Positions 61,401-64,000 of a DNA stretch of 64,000 bases are shown here, piece by piece; position 1 is the first letter of the stretch, and every line of letters starts with the position of its first letter. A model generated the notes under the pieces. That model searched no databases, was not told the origin of the DNA, and worked only from the letters and a program-made list of their open reading frames with translations. The DNA lies in assembly GCA_027858855.1 (NCBI GenBank), contig JAQIBV010000036.1, positions 1-64,000 on the forward strand, in the 5' to 3' direction. Source of the stretch: Spirochaetota bacterium. Its GTDB lineage: Bacteria; Spirochaetota; UBA4802; JAFGJZ01. A program made the position numbers and the translations under genes.

Positions 61401-64000
61401 TTCTAAATTTTCAGAAGGTAACACTGTTTAAGTGCTTATTATAAAGGAATTTTTCGCAAGTTCCTTTATAATAAGTTAATTATTAGAGGTTCCTAATACT
61501 ATTTGTCTAATTTTTTGGCTCTTTTGCCTTTGAAATACTACTGACGGAGTGTATATTGTATAATGTATCTTTTTTTGCAATTAAGCTGCTGAAATTTATA
61601 AATATTTGTGATATTTGTCATGCCTTATGATCATATTCTGTTGCAACCGGGAGAGATAATGAAAAGTGTAGTTATTTATTTTATTACTGATAATCAGTCT
61701 GGTGAAAATGCTGTAATCAGGCTTAAAAAACTGGGTCTGGATGTTCAAACCCCAGGCATAGAACAGATAACGAAAATTACTCCTGATGAGGTAAAAGTCT
61801 CTCTGATTGTTGTTGATATGGAAAACATACCAGTTTCCGATTGCATCGCCAGGCTTGAAAGTTCTACAAGACTTCATAATATTGCCAAATATATAGTGCT
61901 TGATGCTGCACTTATTTCTCATGCAATAGAACAGCGTGGTTCGTCCATGCACACCGAATTTATCGAGAAACCCTATAATCCGCGTGAGTTTGCTCTTCTG
62001 ATCGAAAAAACTATTATAGTCGAAAAATACAGAATAATAATGAAGCAGTTGTCAAATGAGTACGAAAAACGAATAGAACAATACGAAAATATCTTTCATA
62101 TTAATAACCGTGATGTTATTGCATCTTCCGAAGATAATGACGCTTTCCATAAGATTCTCGATTTTGAAAAAAATCTGATAAAAAAACAGGAGGAGCTTAA
62201 TGAAAAATTGCACGAGTTCTCCTCTTTTCGACAAAAAGATCTTTTAGAGACGCGAAACCTTCTTTTTGCCAGCACTATGCTCGACCGGCTTCGTGAAAAA
62301 GAGCTTATTGATGCTAATGAGGTTATTCATGCACAGGAACGGGTTCTTGAGTATTCCAGCAACCGTTTAGGCGAGAATCTCAAACTTGTAGAGGCTCAGG
62401 AGAAAGTTGTTGAGTTAAGCCGTGATGAGGCTATATCTTTACATCATACAATTGAAAATCTTATGAAAGAGAAAAGCTATCTGCTTGAAGAAAATCAAAA
62501 ATTAAAAACGCTATTGTAAAAGGAATCTGATTGATGGAATGGGAGAAGCTTCTTCGTAATTCAGTAAAAGATGGCGCAATTCGCGAATTGCACTTACGTA
62601 AAATACCGGTTTTGAAAAATTGTGATAACTGGAACAACATTGAGCCAATAGGGTATGTTGATACACCAATGAAGTATACTCATTACAAAGGCATTCTTGT
62701 TATGTATCAAGATCGAATCTTTTTCGTAACATCCAAAACTATGGAAGCCCTGAGTGAGTTTGTTAAGTGGAATGTAAAAAAGAAGTTGCGGGTTATTCCC
62801 GAGAAGTAGGGGTTAGGTAATATTTTCGAAGTGAATGATTGCTTTGTGCTTTTCACCCAAACGGACAATATCATCGATATTGTCTTTTTTTACAATAGCA
62901 CATGTGTCTGATACTTTTCTTATTATCGAACCCTTGTGCTTGTATTCCAGCTCATCCAGAAATGATGCATGATTTATTTCCAGAAGAATGCCATAGTTGA
63001 TGCTTATTTTAAGCGTCTGTTTAATCCACTCGTTTATTAAAAAGGACATATTCTGTGGCAAAGAATTTGCCGAAACCTTCTCTAGTATCGATATTACCGA
63101 TTCGGTCTTAAGACCTCTTTTGTAGGCATGAAGTACAGACTCTTTGGTAATTTTTGCATTTAATATAACATCGTTTTTAATTACAGCACTGAACGAAAGC
63201 AAAATGTATTGTGCATATGCGGAGGTCTCGAGTTTTGGAATCATCAAAGAAAAATCAGGATTTATGTATACGGTCTTTGGCTCATTAGCAAGAGGAGGTT
63301 CAAGGGTATCAGAGAGCTCAATTGTATTGCCTTTTTTATCAATAATACCACAAAGAATAAGAAATTCAAGGGTTCGGTTATACGAATTACGCAATGACAT
63401 AACTGTTGCGTCAATATTATCAATAGAGTCAATTGTAGCCTGCACAGTTCGCAACAGAAACTGAGTGAATAGTATATTGTTCGACCGACTTTTTTCTTGC
63501 AGTTGTGTTATAAAGAAATCAATATCCGATTTTTTCGGAATTTCCAGTGGAGCATTGAAATTTTCGTCTTCAAGAGAAGCCGTTAACTTTTTTAGTATCA
63601 GTTCAAGCATTTTATGCGGAAGATGCAGTATTTTACTGATTGGATCTATGGAAAAGAAGACATTTGTCTTGGTCAGTTCGAGTGTATCAAGCAGATATAA
63701 AAGATAGAGTGAAAGCTGGGTGCTCTTTTCTACGTCGTAAACGGTGCCGTCACTCTGTTGAAGTTCGACAGCGACCTGTTGCAGTTTTTTAATATCAGTT
63801 TTTCGAAAGTGATTCTGTTGAGTCAGATACAGTCCATTAGATCGAATTATATCAGAAATATAGAGGGTGTTTACTAATAGTGAATATCCGTTTTTAATTG
63901 ATGGAGTATTGTCTTCAGTATTTTCGATATCAATAAAATAATCTATAACCTCAGGCGACAGAAGGATAATTGTAGAGAAGGGGTAGGTAAGCTTAAGATG

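Overview
The window looks like a chromosomal stretch of a free-living or host-associated spirochaete (phylum Spirochaetota, Treponema/Spirochaeta-like), moderately AT-rich. The strongest clue is the flgN-flgK-flgL-fliW-csrA cluster (47162-51598). Other clues are lipoprotein-type exported proteins, a LacI-like sensor fused to HD-GYP, the DUF4914 gene, and an archaeal-type phosphoglycerate mutase homologue. Genus or species cannot be named from the sequence alone. Six tRNA genes are present (Ala-GGC; a Pro-TGG/Arg-TCT/His-GTG/Arg-TCG cluster; Phe-GAA). There is no rRNA, CRISPR array, prophage or complete insertion sequence.

Layout. 1-1400: tail of an Rpn-type nuclease gene, decayed DNA carrying a C-terminal REC-Hpt kinase fragment, and tRNA-Ala with promoter and terminator. 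1581-5321: a SWIM-SNF2 helicase, GC-rich hairpin repeats and a small membrane protein. 5436-12679: a tightly packed minus-strand operon encoding a GntR/YtrA-type repressor, an SPFH/Band-7 membrane protein, an ABC ATPase, two FtsX-type permeases, a LolA-like periplasmic protein and an outer-membrane beta-barrel protein. It starts at a promoter with two palindromic operators. 12.7-14.3 kb: an Hsp20 gene with a disturbed 5' end, the tRNA cluster, repeat-rich DNA and a frameshifted second copy of the Rpn tail. 14.3-35.4 kb: mostly carbohydrate and central metabolism (GH3, GH114-like lipoprotein, sugar-binding lipoprotein, GH43, trehalose synthase, SMP-30 with AraC). Mixed in are a RluA-type pseudouridine synthase, SanA, PanE, a histidine kinase, MpsC/DUF2294, DUF4914, an OFA-type MFS transporter and aspartokinase. 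35.7-46.8 kb: SSB, a LacI-like/HD-GYP sensor next to a decayed paralogue fragment, a lipid kinase, a Na/phosphate cotransporter, a chemoreceptor, and a three-gene GNAT/MaoC/exported-protein operon. 47-51.6 kb: flagellar hook-filament junction and CsrA control genes. 52-64 kb: two convergent TPR proteins, tRNA-Phe, serS, a STAS protein, an unlisted 42-residue zinc-ribbon gene, a phosphoglycerate-mutase/homoserine-kinase-like enzyme, a probable lipoprotein, an AT-rich P-loop kinase, rpe, a degenerate receiver/coiled-coil protein, and the C-terminal part of a helicase-associated protein that runs off the right edge.

The most system-like locus is the GntR-SPFH-ABC-LolA-beta-barrel operon. Its genes overlap by 4 bp or sit close together, and together they would span inner membrane, periplasm and outer membrane. 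That is the architecture expected of a dedicated lipid or lipoprotein export line that is autorepressed by its first gene product. The second theme is genome decay and small repeats. Fragments of at least four protein-coding genes remain in the intergenic regions: Rpn, hybrid kinase, CAP domain and LacI-like sensor. Three families of short palindromic elements occur, one of which resembles REP elements (GGGACGGAGG blocks plus paired 16-nt hairpins).
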